Assembly: GCA_011523825.1 (NCBI GenBank)
Contig: WTFX01000009.1
Span: forward strand, 538,420-602,419
Origin: Microthrixaceae bacterium
GTDB lineage: Bacteria; Actinomycetota; Acidimicrobiia; Acidimicrobiales; Poriferisodalaceae
Direction of reading: 5' to 3'
Length of the DNA stretch: 64,000 bases
Every line of letters begins with the position of its first letter. The first letter of the stretch is position 1. Below are positions 56,544-64,000 of this stretch, piece after piece. Position numbers and translations under genes: made by a program. The notes beneath the pieces are model-generated. The model worked only from the letters and a program-made list of their open reading frames with translations. It was not told the origin of the DNA and ran no database searches.

Positions 56544-57728
56544 TCAGCTGCCGGCTGGCGTCCGCAGCCACGCGACGGGCTGCCGTGCGGTGACCCGTTC
56601 GCCTTCTACGGCCATGATCCCCATGACAGTACCCGCGAACGCAGAGCGCACTTCCTCCCCGGCCACGTGGCCGATGACATCGCCCACCGCGACCTGCTGG
56701 CCGTCGCCGACGCCGGCGCCGAGCGTGAAGATGCCGGCGCACGGGCTCACGATGAGGCGTTCGGTGACGTACAGGTTCTCACCGCCGAGCACGGTCGGTG
56801 CCGACGGCGCGTCGGTAGCCAGCGTCTCCATCAGCGTGTCGATCTCGGCCGGCGTGCTGACGGACATCGATGTGGCGCCTCGATGCGTTCGCTTGGTCAT
56901 GCCGGTCAGCACCTTGCCCGGGCCGAGCTCCGTGAAAGTGGTGACGCCGGCGTCGGCCAGCGCATGAAGGCTGGCGCGCCACAGCACCGGGCTGGTGAGC
57001 TGCTGGGCCAGCAGCGTGCGCCACTCGTCGGCATCGGCACGCGGCCGGGCATCGACATTGGCCACCACCGGCACGCTCGGGGCCCGGATCTCGACTTCGG
57101 CCAGCGCCTTGCGCAGCCGATCCCTGGCGGGCTGCATGAACGGCGTGTGGAATGCGCCGCCCACAGGCAACTGCATGAGCCGTTTGGCGCCCGCCGCCTT
57201 CGCTTCGTCACCGGCAACGGCGACGGCATCCGGTGCGCCTGCAATCACGACTTGGCCGGGCGCGTTGTAGTTGGCAACCCAGACATCACCGGGCGTGGCC
57301 TCGCACGCCTCTGCGACGAGGTTGTCATCGAGGCCCAAGACGGCCGCCATGGTCCCTTCCTGCTCGTCAGCAGCCACCTGCATGGCCTCGCCGCGTTCGG
57401 CAACGAGCCGCACAGCGTCGTCGTAGGCCAGGGCTCCGGTCGCGGTCAGCGCGCTGTATTCGCCCAGTGAATGCCCGGCGGCACACGAGAACGTCGCGCC
57501 GGTGCGCTCGACCGCATCGAGCACCACCATCGACAGCACGAACGTCGACAGCTGCGAATTTCGCGTGTGCCGCAGCTCGTCGGCATCGGCCTCCAGCAGC
57601 AGCGCGGCAACATCACGCCCGCAGGCGTCGGAGGCCTCGGTGACCAGCTCCCACGAGTCGTGCGCCGTCCATGGCCCGCCCATGCCTTGCTGCTGCGAGC
57701 CCTGGCCCGGGAATGTGAATGCGAGCAC
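56544..57728 (-). CDS. fabD: Malonyl-CoA:ACP transacylase FabD with C-terminal biotinyl/lipoyl-like domain
   Basis: 394 aa. Residues 1 to about 305 are FabD: FTFPGQGSQQQGMG, the nucleophile in GHSLGEYSALTA, the Arg in RGEAMQ and the His in GGAFHTPFM. Then comes an extra domain of about 70 residues: LIVSPCAGIFTLGAG, VAVGDVIGHVAGEEV, RSAFAGTVMGIM and QPVAWLRTP. This is the barrel-sandwich pattern of BCCP/lipoyl domains, but the AMKM-type lysine turn is replaced by VAGEEV, so it cannot be biotinylated or lipoylated there. FabD is normally about 310 aa. GTG 57728 has AGGAGG 4 nt upstream. It leads the fab operon. Confidence 0.93.
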   Translation of the reverse strand: MLAFTFPGQGSQQQGMGGPWTAHDSWELVTEASDACGRDVAALLLEADADELRHTRNSQLSTFVLSMVVLDAVERTGATFSCAAGHSLGEYSALTATGALAYDDAVRLVAERGEAMQVAADEQEGTMAAVLGLDDNLVAEACEATPGDVWVANYNAPGQVVIAGAPDAVAVAGDEAKAAGAKRLMQLPVGGAFHTPFMQPARDRLRKALAEVEIRAPSVPVVANVDARPRADADEWRTLLAQQLTSPVLWRASLHALADAGVTTFTELGPGKVLTGMTKRTHRGATSMSVSTPAEIDTLMETLATDAPSAPTVLGGENLYVTERLIVSPCAGIFTLGAGVGDGQQVAVGDVIGHVAGEEVRSAFAGTVMGIMAVEGERVTARQPVAWLRTPAGS

Positions 57729-57902
57729 TCGGCCTCCTACGCAGCGCCTAGGCGGGAGACCGGGTCGGTGCTCGAACCGCAGCGCAGTGAACGCACAAAT
57801 GGGGATTAGGGCAAAAGGGTAGGTGGCGGCCCAGGCCGAGAGCGACCTTTCTGGCGACAACCTTCGCATCGTGGACGGTCACCTCTTGGCGCCGCCCCTA
57901 GG

Positions 57903-57908
57903 TACGCT
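57903..57908 (+). promoter_or_regulatory. Candidate -10 element (TACGCT) of tRNA-Leu
   Basis: TACGCT ends 13 bp before the first base of the tRNA, which puts the transcript start about 6 nt upstream of the mature end. No convincing -35 at 17 bp. The rest of 57729-57921 holds no gene, only the fabD leader on the other strand. Confidence 0.4.
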
Positions 57909-57921
57909 GAGCCGCTCCAAG

Positions 57922-58004
57922 GCCCGGGTGGTGAAACGGCAGACACGGGGGACTCAAAATCCTCTGCCCTCACGGGCGTGCGGGTTCAACTCCCGCCCCG
58001 GGCA
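57922..58004 (+). tRNA. tRNA-Leu (anticodon CAA)
   Basis: 83 nt class II tRNA. Acceptor GCCCGGG (57922-57928) pairs with CCCGGGC (57997-58003), with discriminator A58004. The anticodon loop CTCAAAA at 57953-57959 gives CAA at 57955-57957, reading UUG. The long variable arm has GCCC/GGGC, typical of Leu. The T arm is GCGGG-TTCAACT-CCCGC. The 3' CCA is not encoded (ACCC follows). It lies between the divergent fabD and the ANTAR gene. Confidence 0.95.
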
Positions 58005-58073
58005 CCCGAAGCCTGCATGAATTGCTGAGAGGCACGACAACCCGACCGGTAGGCTGACCGATCCGCACCAGCC

Positions 58074-58092
58074 CGGCAGGAGCTGCCTGCCG
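58074..58092 (+). promoter_or_regulatory. Hairpin in the leader of the ANTAR regulator gene
   Basis: CGGCAGG (58074-58080) pairs with CCTGCCG (58086-58092) around AGCTG. It lies downstream of a candidate -10 (TAGGCT, 58050-58055) and 16 bp before the ribosome site. ANTAR proteins bind paired hairpins with six-base loops; here only one hairpin with a five-base loop is seen, so autoregulation is speculative. Confidence 0.3.
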
Positions 58093-58121
58093 AGCGATCC
58101 TGTCCCGCGAGGGGAGCGCGT

Positions 58122-58697
58122 GTGTCCAAGCGAGTCGTGATCGCAGAGGACGAGGCCATCATCCGCCTCGATCTGCGCGAGATGCTCGAAGACGAGGGCT
58201 ACGTCGTGGTGGCGGAGACGGGTCGCGGCGATGAAGCCGTGGAGCTGGCACGCCAGCATCAGCCCGAGGTATGCATCTTCGATATCCAGATGCCCGGCCG
58301 CGACGGCCTCGATGCGGCACGTGAGGTCGCCGGCGACCGCACTTCTGCAGTGCTCATCCTCACCGCGTTCAGCAAGCGCCATCTCATCGCCGAAGCCCGC
58401 GACGCCGGCGTGCTCTCCTATCTGGTGAAGCCGTTCCAGCGCGAAGAACTGGTTTCGGCCATCGAGGTGGCGTGGGGCCGATTCACGGAGATGCGAGAGC
58501 TCGAGGACACGGTGGAGAGCCTCGAGGAGAAGCTGGAGACGCGCAAGGCGGTGGAGCGCGCGAAGGGCCTGCTCATGGACGATTTCCAGCTCTCCGAGCG
58601 GGACGCATTCGAGTTCATCCGGAGTACGGCGATGGCCAACCGTGCGAGAATGCGAGACATTGCCCAGCAGATCGTCGATGGACTGCTGACCCCCTGA
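58122..58697 (+). CDS. pdtaR: ANTAR-domain response regulator (PdtaR-like)
   Basis: 191 aa. The receiver domain (1-120) has the acidic pocket VVIAEDEAIIRLD, the phospho-acceptor Asp54 in IFDIQMPGRDG, Thr in LILTAF and Lys in YLVKPF. A coiled coil with LEEKLETRKAVERAKGLL leads into the C-terminal ANTAR domain (ERDAFEFIRSTAM), which binds RNA and blocks terminators. The order with polA, rpsA and coaE downstream is the one of mycobacterial Rv1626 (PdtaR), hence the name. The sensor kinase is not in the window. GTG 58122 has GAGGGGAG upstream. Confidence 0.9.
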   Translation: MSKRVVIAEDEAIIRLDLREMLEDEGYVVVAETGRGDEAVELARQHQPEVCIFDIQMPGRDGLDAAREVAGDRTSAVLILTAFSKRHLIAEARDAGVLSYLVKPFQREELVSAIEVAWGRFTEMRELEDTVESLEEKLETRKAVERAKGLLMDDFQLSERDAFEFIRSTAMANRARMRDIAQQIVDGLLTP

Positions 58698-58766
58698 GCC
58701 CGTCCTTCTACATCTGCGGTCGGCAGGCTTCCGCAACCGTCGCCCGGCACCGTTGGGAGAGTGCCC

Positions 58767-61502
58767 ATGTCGAAGCTCCTCCTGCTCGACGGGAACTCGC
58801 TCACGTACCGGGCCTTCTTTGCCGTGCCCGAAGACATGGCCACTCGCTCGGGACAGCCCACCGGCGCCGTCTTCGGGTTCACGTCCATGCTCATCAATCT
58901 GGTGCGCGACCACCGGCCTGACGCGATTGCGGTCTGCTTCGATCGCCGGGAGCCGACGTTCCGCCACACTGCAGCACCGGAATACAAGGCTCATCGCGAC
59001 GAAACGCCGGCAACGCTCATCGATCAGCTCGGCCTCGTGCGCCAGGTGCTTGAGTCGCTGAGCATCCCGGCGATCGACTGTGCCGGCTTCGAGGCCGACG
59101 ACCTGCTCGCGACGCTGGCCTCGGGAGCGGAGCAGCGCGGCGACGATGTGCTCATCGTCAGCGGCGATCGCGATGTGTACCAACTCGTGCACGACCCCAA
59201 GATCCGGGTGCTCTACAACCGCCGGGGGGTCACCGACTACGCGCTCTACGACGAGGCGGGCATCGCCGAGCGCACCGGCGTCACGCCGGACCTGTACGTG
59301 CAATACGCCGCACTTCGCGGCGACCCGTCCGACAACCTGCCAGGGGTGCCCGGCGTCGGGGAGAAGACGGCCGCCAAGCTCCTCAACAAGTACGGCAGCG
59401 TCGAGGCGCTGCTGGAAGCGGCCGCCGAGCAGACCCCGAAGCTGGCCGAGAACCTTGCGGCCCATGGCGACAACGTGCGACGCAACGTCGACTTGATGAC
59501 CCTGCGGACCGACGCGCCGATCGACGCCACGGTTGACGACCTCCAATGGAACAGCTTCGACACCGACCTCGTGACCCGCACGTTCGAGTTCCTGGAGTTC
59601 GGCACTCTGCATGCTCGGTTGCGCGACGCCTTGGCGGGCACATCGCTCGACGGCCTGCTGGTGTCGAGCGCGAGTTCCCCCGAGACGGCCCAGCTCGCAG
59701 AGGTGCAGCTGCTGCCGGTGGAGGCTGAGGGGGGCGCCCGTGGCGCCCATGCCGCAGCGCTGCTGAGCGAGCTGTCGCACCGCGACGATCCGATCGCGCT
59801 CGGGTTCACCGTGGAGGCCGACGGCACCCTGGGTGTGCTGGCGGTCGCTGAGGATCCCTCGCACGGCACGGTGCTCGCGCTCGGTCCCGATGATCTCGCT
59901 GTGCCCGCGATCGCAGCGGAATGCGCCCGCCTGTTGGGAGCTGACGGGCCGGGCGTCCAGGTCCACCAAGCCAAGGAGCTGATGCGTGCGCTTGGCCGCC
60001 TGCCGGGTGAACTGGATGTCGGCGCGGCGCTGGCCGGGCTGGCCATCGACACCTCGATCGCCGCCTATCTCATCCATCCGTCGGAGGGCCGCGACGAGCT
60101 GAGCGCGCTGTTCGCACGGCATTGCAGCACGGAGCTTGCCGGTGGCGACACCGAGGGCCAGCTGGGATTCGACGACCTCGACGCCGATAGGCCGACGGAG
60201 GGTGTCGTGGCCGGCCGCGATGCCCTTGCAGTGGCGATGCTGGCGCCGATGCTCGATCAGCAGCTCGACAGCCTGGGCATGTCCGGCCTGTACCGGGATG
60301 TGGAGCGTCCGCTCATCAGCGTTCTGGCTCGCATGGAAACGGCCGGCATCGGTGTCGACCGCGGTGAGCTGGAATCGTTGCGTGACCATCTCACCGGCGA
60401 GGTGTTCGCGCTGGAAGCCGAGGTGCGCGAGTTGGCCGGTCGTGACGATCTCAACGTCAACTCGCCCAAGCAGCTTGCCGAGGTGCTCTTCGAGGACCTG
60501 GGGCTGACCCCCCAGCGCAAGACAAAGACTGGCTACTCCACGAGCGCAGCGGCGCTGGAGTCGCTGCGAGGCGAGCATCGCATCGTGGAGCGGTTGCTGG
60601 CGTTCCGGGAAGTGGAGAAGCTGCGCTCCACCTACGGCGTCAGCCTGCTCGAATGCGTCGAGCCCGACGGCCGCATTCACGCCACGTTCAACCAGACGGT
60701 GGCACGCACCGGCAGGCTCAGCTCAGAGGACCCGAACCTGCACAACATCCCGGTGCGGACCGAACAGGGCCGGCTGTTCCGGCGTGCGTTCGTGCCGGCC
60801 GAGGGCTTCGAGCTGCTGATTGCCGACTACAACCAGATCGAGCTGCGGGTGATCGCCCACCTGTCCGGCGATCCGGGTCTTGTGGGCGCCTTCGAGGCGG
60901 GCCACGACATCCACAGCGCCACTGCCGCATCTCTGTTCGGCATCAGACCCACCGAGGTCGACCCGCAGCAGCGGTCGGTGGCGAAGATGGTGAGCTACGG
61001 CTTGGCCTACGGGATGGAGGCGTATGGCCTCGGCCAGCGCCTCGGAGTGCCCACCGGCGAGGCCGCGGAGATCCTGGACGCCTACTTCGAAGCGTTTCCC
61101 AAGGTGCGCTCGTTCATGGACGGCGTAGTGGAGCAGAGCCGCGAGCGTGGCTACACCGAGACGGCGTTCGGCCGGCGCCGCCCGCTGCCCGAGTTGACGT
61201 CGCGCAACTTCCGGGTGCGCCAGGCCGCCGAGCGGCAGGCCATGAATGCCCCCATCCAGGGGCTCGCGGCCGACATCTTCAAGGTGGCGCTCATCCGGCT
61301 GGACGAGGCTCTGCAGGCTCGGTCGGCGGCCAGCCGGCTGGTGTTGCAGGTACACGACGAGGTGATCCTGGAAGTGCCGCCTGATGAGGCCGCCGAGGTG
61401 ACCGAGTTGACGGTTGACGTGATGCGCAATGCCGCCGATCTGGCGGTGCCGCTGGAAGTCCATGTCGCTGCCGGCGCCACTTGGGCAGACGCCAAGAGCT
61501 GA
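58767..61502 (+). CDS. polA: DNA polymerase I
   Basis: 911 aa. N-terminal 5'-3' exonuclease (LLLDGNSLTYRAFFAVP, IPAIDCAGFEADDLLAT, GVPGVGEKTAAKLL). The central 3'-5' exonuclease-like part reads LGFTVEADG where the active enzyme has FDTET, so a metal-binding Asp is missing and proofreading is probably lost, as in other actinobacteria. The polymerase has motif A IADYNQIELRVIAH, the O helix RSVAKMVSYGLAYGM (Tyr at the nucleotide-selecting position) and motif C QVHDEVILEV. It fills gaps in repair and lagging-strand processing. ATG 58767 is preceded by GGGAGAG. Confidence 0.96.
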   Translation: MSKLLLLDGNSLTYRAFFAVPEDMATRSGQPTGAVFGFTSMLINLVRDHRPDAIAVCFDRREPTFRHTAAPEYKAHRDETPATLIDQLGLVRQVLESLSIPAIDCAGFEADDLLATLASGAEQRGDDVLIVSGDRDVYQLVHDPKIRVLYNRRGVTDYALYDEAGIAERTGVTPDLYVQYAALRGDPSDNLPGVPGVGEKTAAKLLNKYGSVEALLEAAAEQTPKLAENLAAHGDNVRRNVDLMTLRTDAPIDATVDDLQWNSFDTDLVTRTFEFLEFGTLHARLRDALAGTSLDGLLVSSASSPETAQLAEVQLLPVEAEGGARGAHAAALLSELSHRDDPIALGFTVEADGTLGVLAVAEDPSHGTVLALGPDDLAVPAIAAECARLLGADGPGVQVHQAKELMRALGRLPGELDVGAALAGLAIDTSIAAYLIHPSEGRDELSALFARHCSTELAGGDTEGQLGFDDLDADRPTEGVVAGRDALAVAMLAPMLDQQLDSLGMSGLYRDVERPLISVLARMETAGIGVDRGELESLRDHLTGEVFALEAEVRELAGRDDLNVNSPKQLAEVLFEDLGLTPQRKTKTGYSTSAAALESLRGEHRIVERLLAFREVEKLRSTYGVSLLECVEPDGRIHATFNQTVARTGRLSSEDPNLHNIPVRTEQGRLFRRAFVPAEGFELLIADYNQIELRVIAHLSGDPGLVGAFEAGHDIHSATAASLFGIRPTEVDPQQRSVAKMVSYGLAYGMEAYGLGQRLGVPTGEAAEILDAYFEAFPKVRSFMDGVVEQSRERGYTETAFGRRRPLPELTSRNFRVRQAAERQAMNAPIQGLAADIFKVALIRLDEALQARSAASRLVLQVHDEVILEVPPDEAAEVTELTVDVMRNAADLAVPLEVHVAAGATWADAKS

Positions 61503-61580
61503 CAAGTCGGTAGCCTTTCCGTGCGCTGTGTGCGGCATGCTCAGCCGCCTGCGCCCGTGTTCCCGACCCGAGCATTCCCC

Positions 61581-63086
61581 GTGACCGACGCAATCGCCCC
61601 CGCTCCAGACCTAGAAAACCCAGCACTCGCCGAGTCCCCGCCACCCGATGACTCCCCGGCCACTGCGCCCGAGGCGCCAGGCAGCGAGAGCGCAAGCGAC
61701 GAGAGCGGCAACGGAGCTTCGACGGGCGACTTCGGCACGTTCACCGATGCGGGTGACTACGTGCCACGGACCGTCACGATGGACGATCTCGGGGATACGT
61801 CATTCGAAGACGCCATCGCGCAGACCATTGTCGAATTCGACGACGGCGACATCGTGGCCGGCACCATCGTGCGGGTCGATCGCGATGAGGTGCTGCTAGA
61901 CATCGGCTTCAAGTCCGAGGGTGTCATCCCGTCTCGTGAGCTCTCCATCCGCCACGACATCGACCCGTCTGACGTCGTGGAGGTCGGTGATCAGATCGAG
62001 GCGCTCGTCCTCCAGAAGGAGGACCCCGATGGCCGCCTGGTCCTGTCCAAGAAGCGGGCGCAGTACGAGCGTGCATGGGGCCGCATCGAGGAGATCCGTG
62101 AGTCCAACGGGATCGTCAAGGGCCCGGTCATCGAGGTCGTCAAGGGTGGGCTGATTGTCGACATCGGCTTGCGTGGCTTCCTGCCGGCGTCGCTGGTGGA
62201 GCTCCGGCGGGTCCGAGATCTTGCCCCGTATGTCGGCCGTGAGCTTGAAGCGAAGATCATCGAACTCGACAAGAACCGCAACAACGTCGTGCTCAGCCGG
62301 CGTGCCTGGCTGGAAGAGAGCCTCAAGGAGGAGCGGGAAGGCTTTTTGCGGGATCTCCAGCGTGGCGAGCGGCGGACCGGCCGGGTCTCGTCGGTGGTCA
62401 GCTTCGGTGCCTTCGTCGACCTTGGGGGCATGGACGGCCTCATCCATGTGTCGGAGCTGTCCTGGAAGCACGTCGATCACCCCAGCTCGGTCGTCAGCAT
62501 CGGCGATGAGGTGACGGTGGAGGTGCTTGAGATCGACCGGGAGCGCGAGCGCATCTCGCTCTCGCTCAAGGCGACGCAGCAGGACCCGTGGGAGGCGTTC
62601 GCGAACTCCCACCGGGTCGAGGAGCTGGTGTACGGCCGGGTCACCAAGCTCGTGCCATTCGGTGCCTTCGTGCAGGTCGGCGACGGCATCGAGGGCCTGG
62701 TGCATATCTCGGAGATGTCCGCCCACCACGTCGAGCTGCCCGAGCAGGTGGTGACGCCCGGCGAGGAGCTCTGGGTGAAGATCATCGATCTCGACCTGCA
62801 GCGCCGGCGCATCAGCCTGTCGATCAAGCAGGCAGCCGAAGGCGGGGTGGTCGCGGAGGAATACCGCGAGGCGTTCGGCGATCATGCCTACGACGAGGAA
62901 GGCAACTTCATCGGCGAGTTCAGCTACGAGACACCTGCCGACGGCGAGGAATCGGAAGCCGAGCGGGCGTGGCGTGAGTACTACGAGGAGCACGGCGAGG
63001 AGGCCTACCGCCAGGCCCTCGCGCACTATGAGAACCAAGGGGCCGACGGCGAGCCCGCCTCGGCCGCCCCGGAAGGCGACGGCTAG
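61581..63086 (+). CDS. rpsA: 30S ribosomal protein S1
   Basis: 501 aa with four S1 (OB-fold) repeats, visible as GDIVAGTIVRVDRDEVLLDI, GPVIEVVKGGLIVDIGLRG, GERRTGRVSSVVSFGAFVDL and VYGRVTKLVPFGAFVQVGDG, after an acidic Ser/Pro/Ala-rich N terminus. Actinobacterial S1 commonly has four repeats rather than the six of E. coli. The start is uncertain: GTG 61581 is used, but a TAGCCT at 61511-61516 would place a near-leaderless start at GTG 61530 (17 more residues). It follows polA by 78 bp. Confidence 0.94.
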   Translation: MTDAIAPAPDLENPALAESPPPDDSPATAPEAPGSESASDESGNGASTGDFGTFTDAGDYVPRTVTMDDLGDTSFEDAIAQTIVEFDDGDIVAGTIVRVDRDEVLLDIGFKSEGVIPSRELSIRHDIDPSDVVEVGDQIEALVLQKEDPDGRLVLSKKRAQYERAWGRIEEIRESNGIVKGPVIEVVKGGLIVDIGLRGFLPASLVELRRVRDLAPYVGRELEAKIIELDKNRNNVVLSRRAWLEESLKEEREGFLRDLQRGERRTGRVSSVVSFGAFVDLGGMDGLIHVSELSWKHVDHPSSVVSIGDEVTVEVLEIDRERERISLSLKATQQDPWEAFANSHRVEELVYGRVTKLVPFGAFVQVGDGIEGLVHISEMSAHHVELPEQVVTPGEELWVKIIDLDLQRRRISLSIKQAAEGGVVAEEYREAFGDHAYDEEGNFIGEFSYETPADGEESEAERAWREYYEEHGEEAYRQALAHYENQGADGEPASAAPEGDG

Positions 63087-63151
63087 CCCGTCAGCTCCCT
63101 GCCGAGCCTGAACCTGCCGCCATCGAGCCCCATTCGGTTGACTGCGGCCTG

Positions 63152-63775
63152 ATGATCACGGTCGGGCTCACCGGTGGCATCGGCAGCGGCAAGAGCACGG
63201 TTGCCTCGGGCTTTGCCCGCCGTGGAGCGGCACTGATCGACGCCGACGCCATCGTCCGCGAGCAGCAAGCACCGGGCAGTCCCGTCTTCACGGAGATGGT
63301 GGAGCGTTTCGGGGATCACATCGTGGCTCCCGACGGCACGCTCGACCGTGGTTCGGTGGCGGCCATCGTGTTCAACGATCCCGACGCCCTCGCCGATCTA
63401 AACGCGATCACCCATCCGCCGGTCGGTCAGGAGATCCGTCGCCGGCTGGGCGAGCTGGAAGGCACGGATCGTCTGGTGGTGCTCGACATCCCGCTGCTCG
63501 GCGAGGGGTTGGCCAAGGGTCGGCGGCCGCGCTACCAGACCAGCGGGATCCTGGTGGTGGACGCGCCGGCTGAGGTGGCGGTGGAGCGCCTTGTGACCTC
63601 GCGGGGGTTCTCCGCCGATGACGCACGTGCGCGCATCGCCGCGCAGTTGTCGCGCAACGAGCGACTGGCCATCGCCGACCGGGTCATCGACAACTCCGGC
63701 GGCCTCGAGGAACTCGAAGCTGCGATCGAAGCAGCCTTCAACTGGGCCAGCGCCCTGCCGCACCTTCGGGCCTGA
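63152..63775 (+). CDS. coaE: Dephospho-CoA kinase
   Basis: 207 aa P-loop kinase: ITVGLTGGIGSGKSTVASGF, then LIDADAIVREQQAPG with the catalytic Asp, DPDALADLNAITHPPVGQEI, and LDIPLLGE. It phosphorylates dephospho-CoA, the last step of CoA synthesis. This is the single-domain form; mycobacterial CoaE carries a long C-terminal extension that is absent here. ATG 63152 lies 65 bp after rpsA. Confidence 0.94.
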   Translation: MITVGLTGGIGSGKSTVASGFARRGAALIDADAIVREQQAPGSPVFTEMVERFGDHIVAPDGTLDRGSVAAIVFNDPDALADLNAITHPPVGQEIRRRLGELEGTDRLVVLDIPLLGEGLAKGRRPRYQTSGILVVDAPAEVAVERLVTSRGFSADDARARIAAQLSRNERLAIADRVIDNSGGLEELEAAIEAAFNWASALPHLRA

Positions 63776-63779
63776 GCGG

Positions 63780-64000
63780 TCAGTAGGCGATCGGGGTACC
63801 GCAGTGAGGGCAGCTCGGTTCTGGTGAGCGGGTGTCGAACTGGGATGGCTTGACCAGCAAGAAGCACCCTTCGCAAAGGATCTCGTCTTCCTGCTTGGAC
63901 GCTGAACGTGAACCGCTGACGATCCCGATCTCGTCGTCTTCGTCGTCCTCGTCCTCGTCCTCAGACGCCAACCGCTCCTTGAGGATCTCGCCGAGATCCG
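63780..64000 (-). CDS. Zinc-ribbon protein, C-terminal part (5' end outside the window)
   Basis: The frame is open from the window edge down to the stop at 63780: DLGEILKERLASEDEDEDD, a strongly acidic stretch, then a tail with two Cys-x2-Cys pairs, CEGCFLLVKPSQF and CPHCGTPIAY. The paired CxxC motifs suggest a small zinc ribbon, and the acidic linker plus CxxCF pattern recalls the actinobacterial DUF4193 group, a weak resemblance. It converges on coaE with a 4 bp gap. An internal TTG at 63971 is probably not the start because coding sequence continues upstream. Confidence 0.7.
   Translation of the reverse strand, partial: DLGEILKERLASEDEDEDDEDDEIGIVSGSRSASKQEDEILCEGCFLLVKPSQFDTRSPEPSCPHCGTPIAY

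Noticed and set aside
57922-58004. Whether this tRNA could be tRNA-Sec, given the candidate selenoprotein
   Set aside because: The anticodon by position is CAA, not TCA. The TCA triplet in the loop is one base off, the acceptor stem has 7 bp and the variable arm fits tRNA-Leu.
57954-60680. A 908-codon minus-strand open frame opposite polA
   Set aside because: It is the antisense shadow of polA and the ANTAR gene. It has no domain, and GC-rich third positions keep the complementary frame free of stops.

Overview
The window is GC-rich, densely packed bacterial chromosome (about two thirds GC by eye, no gap between genes above 200 bp). It most likely comes from an actinobacterium of the class Acidimicrobiia or a close relative. 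Grounds for this are a mycothiol-synthase-like acetyltransferase, a menaquinone methyltransferase with MenA, cell-wall-binding repeat 2 proteins, an ANTAR regulator followed by polA-rpsA-coaE (the mycobacterial order), frequent GTG starts and four-base stop/start overlaps. The taxon is an inference.

Layout. 1-2660: tail of hen1 plus pnkp, a two-gene RNA-repair cassette. 2744-5052: a carboxymuconolactone-decarboxylase-fold gene with an in-frame TGA exactly where the second redox cysteine belongs (candidate selenoprotein), then two tandem acyl-CoA thioesterases. 5049-11434: menA, a YbaK-type deacylase, ubiE/menG, mshD, rlmN, nth and a CitE-like lyase. 11460-15556: two tandem secreted proteins with CWB2 repeats and a TolB-like propeller. 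15658-20913: hisDCBHAF. 20938-23752: acyl-CoA synthetase, a hydrolase, and a GroES-like protein fired divergently from one palindromic -10 element. 23781-30090: fused trpEG, ygfZ, a small monooxygenase, trpF, trpB and trpA. 30107-33275: a HIT-like protein, a cytochrome c lipoprotein, a FabZ-like dehydratase, an SDR and an esterase.

33332-47237 looks catabolic. A class I glutamine amidotransferase, two P450s and two glutamine-synthetase-like ligases precede a branched-chain-type ABC importer (its LivM and LivG fused). A PaaA-like diiron protein, two MaoC-like hotdog proteins and an enoyl-CoA hydratase follow. The layout suggests uptake and oxidation of an amine or aromatic substrate through glutamyl and CoA intermediates (inference). 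47253-53195 holds MmcQ-like, PPOX-like, double CaiB-type CoA-transferase, CapA-like and beta-lactamase-fold genes.

53210-57728 is a type II fatty-acid synthesis cluster on the minus strand (transcribed fabD-fabH-fabG-acpP-fabF), where FabD carries an extra C-terminal biotinyl/lipoyl-like domain. 57922-58004 is tRNA-Leu(CAA). 58122-64000 holds the ANTAR regulator, polA, rpsA, coaE and a zinc-ribbon protein cut by the window end.

Two kinds of translation start recur. Some genes have clear Shine-Dalgarno sequences. About ten have a TANNNT -10 element ending only 6 to 8 nt before the start codon, implying leaderless mRNAs. No IS element, prophage, CRISPR array or rRNA was seen.
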